This document shows, piece after piece, positions 61,684 through 64,000 of a stretch of 64,000 nt of DNA (position 1 is the first letter of the stretch; every line of letters starts with the position of its first letter). Origin of the DNA: Branchinecta lynchi (Eukaryota > Arthropoda > Branchiopoda > Anostraca > Branchinectidae); NCBI GenBank assembly GCA_023053575.1, contig JAKZAP010000021.1, forward strand, positions 7,619,212-7,683,211. Direction: 5' to 3'. Made by a program: the position numbers and the translations under genes. The notes beneath the pieces are model-generated. The model saw only the letters and a program-made list of their open reading frames with translations. It ran no database searches and had not been told where the DNA came from.

Positions 61684-61849
61684 TCTTCAAGGACAGAAAA
61701 GATATAAAAAAGGGCATTCGTCCTCAAACCCTAGTAGCACTAGGTATCTTGTTTCTTGGCAACTCTGTTGCTAAGGAAAGCACACGAGAATTGAGTACCG
61801 TATAAATGTCTTTAAAATCTCAGCAGACATGCATATCACTACCCTATCC

Positions 61850-62262
61850 CAGTGGTTCCCAGCCTTTCCCGTACCGCGTACCCCTGATCAAGATTCAAAA
61901 ACGTTGCGTAGGTACCCCTTTTGACGAATCGTTGTTCCACTATTTTATACCACGATCAGAATGTCAAAAAGATATTTACTGTCATCACTGATGAGGCACA
62001 AGTGTGTATGTGAAACTGCGTACGACGGGATACTTGATCTTTCAATTCAATTCAATTTATTTTAAAAAATTCGCTCACGGACGACGCCGAACATTGAATT
62101 TCTTCCGTCATGTATAAAAAGGTTCTTGAGAACAATATCGGAAAAACGACTAAGGCGAAAGATTAAAGATACAGAAGAACCTGATTCTGGGACCTTCTCG
62201 TACCCCTTCCGAAGGTCTCTCGTACCCCTTTGGGTACGCGTACCACTGGTTGGGAAACACTG
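61850..62262 (+). mobile_element. hAT-like element upstream of XPO6
   Basis: 413 bp: CAGTGGTTCCCAGCC...GGTTGGGAAACACTG with GGGTACGCGTACC subterminal motifs. Flanks CCCTATCC (61842-61849) and CCCTAGCC (62263-62270), 7 of 8. It contains a retroposon tail (AATTCAATTCAATTT, ~62040). Starts 166 bases upstream of the initiator ATG. Confidence 0.85.
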
Positions 62263-62381
62263 CCCTAGCCTTAGAGTGGCCCTATGTAGTATTCGTATGG
62301 CCGATTCTGTAGAGGACAATTACTTTTGTTTCCATCGCATTATTAATACTATTACCTGCCACAATGTATGGCATTAGTTAG

Positions 62382-62733
62382 CAGAGGCGTTACTAGCCAA
62401 AATGTTTGGGGGGGGGGGGGGGGTGGACGAGGCATTTGCCGACTGGCTGTAATTTTTACCGACTTTTCGACTTTTTCTGCAGAAAAAACGACTGTTTTCA
62501 ACAACAAAAATGACATTTCTGAAAAAAATCGACTGATTTTCAGAAAAATCTACTGATTTTCAGAAATAACGAATATTTTGACGAAAAACCGACTGTTCCC
62601 ATGAAAAAAATCAACTGTTTTGACGAAAAATCGTCATTTTTTTTCACAAACAAAACTCGGTTATTTTTTACCGACTGGCCGACAGCATTGGGGGGGCGTC
62701 CTCCCCACCCCCCCCCCCGTCGTGACGCCCCTG
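62382..62733 (+). mobile_element. hAT-like MITE with 16-base G run
   Basis: CAGAGGCGTTACTAGCC...CGTGACGCCCCTG; flanks TTAGTTAG and TTACTTAG, 7 of 8. The interior is AAAAATCGACTG-rich; a G run sits near the left end and a C run near the right. Confidence 0.85.
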
Positions 62734-62879
62734 TTACTTAGACCCACTGGCATTTCGCAATGTTTCCCAAAGATCAAACTGACCAACTCAAGCCTTGTTC
62801 AAGTCATCTTGTGCCCTAGCCAATCTAGTTCAGTGTACCCTTTTTTTATAACCGTGCCCAAACACTGGGCACGGTGAGA

Positions 62880-63280
62880 AAGACCAGAGTTGTCTTTCGT
62901 TGCCAGACAACTCTGGTTTGAATAGATAATCTTGGGATCGCAGAAAGGCACTTTTATCATCAGTGTTTCCAAAAAAATTTGCCTACGGCGCATTTTCCAG
63001 TCTTCACTAGTTAGACAAAGGTTGCCTAATTTAGTTGGCGTTTGAGGTTTGGAATTTTGGGGGGCTTGAACTATGTTAAAAGCTAGAATTTGCATGGAAA
63101 GTAGTTAAATGTTGCCAGAAAAAAAAGGTGGATTAAAAATATTTCGCCTGCGGCGCCTTAATTAATCATGAGCACAGTCTTTAGCAACACCGTTTTTTGC
63201 GATTTTTTAAGTCCTGTTGGCAAAAGGTCTTCCAAAGGTAAAAGACTAGTGACGGCGTATCCTTGAAAAAAAAAAACAGA
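62880..63280 (+). mobile_element. Retroposon 3' segment with A-rich end (empty site)
   Basis: Homologous to 11930-12612 but without the 302-bp hAT-like insertion. Confidence 0.65.
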
Positions 63281-63820
63281 AGTGGAAAAGCGTGAAAACG
63301 CGCCAATTTTTCTTTTTAGACTTGTTTGAACATACTCTGCAACTTTTTACGTTGTAGCTTCATGAAGGCAACTCGCTATGTTTAAAAAAAAAAAAAATTG
63401 TTTACTAAATTCAGTAAAAATCAGGTACCGACTCGGTCATTTTTACCAGGTGCGCCCCCCCCCCCCAATAAAGAAAGGCTCGGGAAGCTCCTGGTTATTA
63501 TTATACCTTGGTTTAGAAAGTGCCGTATACTAGTACACCTCTGGGAACTAATGAGAATAAATACAAATCAAACTTGCTGCCCAGGAGATATTTATAAGCA
63601 CTTGATGCTAATTAGGTGTTAAGTGAAGAAAAAATTATAACAAAAATATGACTGGATTCATCTGAAACAGGGCTACTAGTTGCTACAATTATTAGGCCAG
63701 TAAACCTGTAACTAGTTAGTATTATACTTTAGTTTAGAAAGTGCTGTATACTAGTAACTACACCTCTGGGAACTACTGAGAATACACACACATGAGCTTC
63801 ACACATACGCCTGTGAGCAT
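63281..63820. other. Upstream flank, no gene
   Basis: TTTAGAAAGTGCYGTATACTAGTA...CACCTCTGGGAACTA is present twice (63511 and 63735). Nothing coding. Confidence 0.5.
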
Positions 63821-63821
63821 C

Positions 63822-64000
63822 AGGGGCGTACTAACCTTTTACCTTTTGTGGGTGGGAGGGGGGGGGGGCGTCCAGTTTGTGCCGACAGACTAAAAATGTG
63901 CCGAAGAAACACGAAAGAAATATAATTTTCAATGCTTTTGTGAAGCGTCGGTCGTCTCGTCGGCACATTAGGTTCTTTTTACACGCAAGTAATAAAATCC
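63822..64000 (+). mobile_element. hAT-like left end running off the window
   Basis: CAGGGGCGTACTAACC, an 11-base G run, then GTGCCGACAGAC and GTCGGCACATTAGG as at 56413-56815. Confidence 0.5.

Noticed and set aside
61700..61790. GGCAACTCTGTTGC upstream of XPO6 as an RFX X-box
   Set aside because: The half-sites face the wrong way for an X-box, and no other support was seen.

Overview
The window is eukaryotic, from a transposon-rich animal genome that is most likely an invertebrate. It has spliced exons with GT-AG introns of 1.8 to 8 kb. Non-LTR retrotransposon remnants, terminal-inverted-repeat (TIR) DNA elements and tandem-repeat elements fill the introns. I see no operons, CRISPR arrays or prokaryotic features. 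I cannot name the species from the sequence. The repeats with a (GGAC)-type microsatellite resemble the pearl/DINE-like elements described in bivalves, insects and other invertebrates, but that does not fix the clade.

One cellular gene dominates. It is an exportin-6 (XPO6) orthologue on the minus strand, running from its initiator ATG at 61683 to at least 1243. I assembled 15 coding exons by hand from similarity to human XPO6 as I know it and from splice signals. All 14 internal junctions have GT donors and AG acceptors, and every codon phase is compatible. The joined sequence is 3108 nt (1036 codons) with no stop. The last roughly 40 C-terminal residues are not in the window, so the terminal exon should lie to the left of base 1. 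XPO6 is the importin-beta-family exportin that carries profilin-actin out of the nucleus with RanGTP.

Everything else is intron or upstream flank. 1-6 kb holds LINE tails, a 3-bp-TSD MITE and a 137-bp-unit tandem element split by a reverse-transcriptase-bearing LINE. 7-12 kb holds a second 137-bp element, several MITEs and an element with ~185-bp repeats. 12.6-16.8 kb holds two LINEs, one carrying recognisable endonuclease and reverse-transcriptase domains broken by frameshifts. 17-27 kb holds TTAA-flanked MITEs, the third 137-bp array, a tRNA-Thr-like sequence inside an inverted repeat and hAT-like elements. 29-38 kb holds fold-backs, palindromic repeats and a hAT-like element 12 bases from a splice donor. 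39.3-41.8 kb is a 2.5-kb hAT-like element with perfect TIR and target duplication. 43.5-45.4 kb holds nested hAT-like and TTAA elements. 48.7-52.5 kb is a 3.8-kb hAT-like element with a perfect 8-bp duplication, into which two ~280-bp-unit tandem elements are nested. 53-58 kb holds a MITE with a LINE inserted in it and a long fold-back. 58.3-62.7 kb holds another TTAA element and hAT-like elements flanking the XPO6 start.

I found no undescribed gene system that I can defend. The most notable signals are the nested tandem-repeat elements, the poly(G)-tagged hAT-like ends, the tRNA-like sequence in a perfect inverted repeat, an empty/filled transposon site pair inside the window, and transposons lying directly against XPO6 splice sites.
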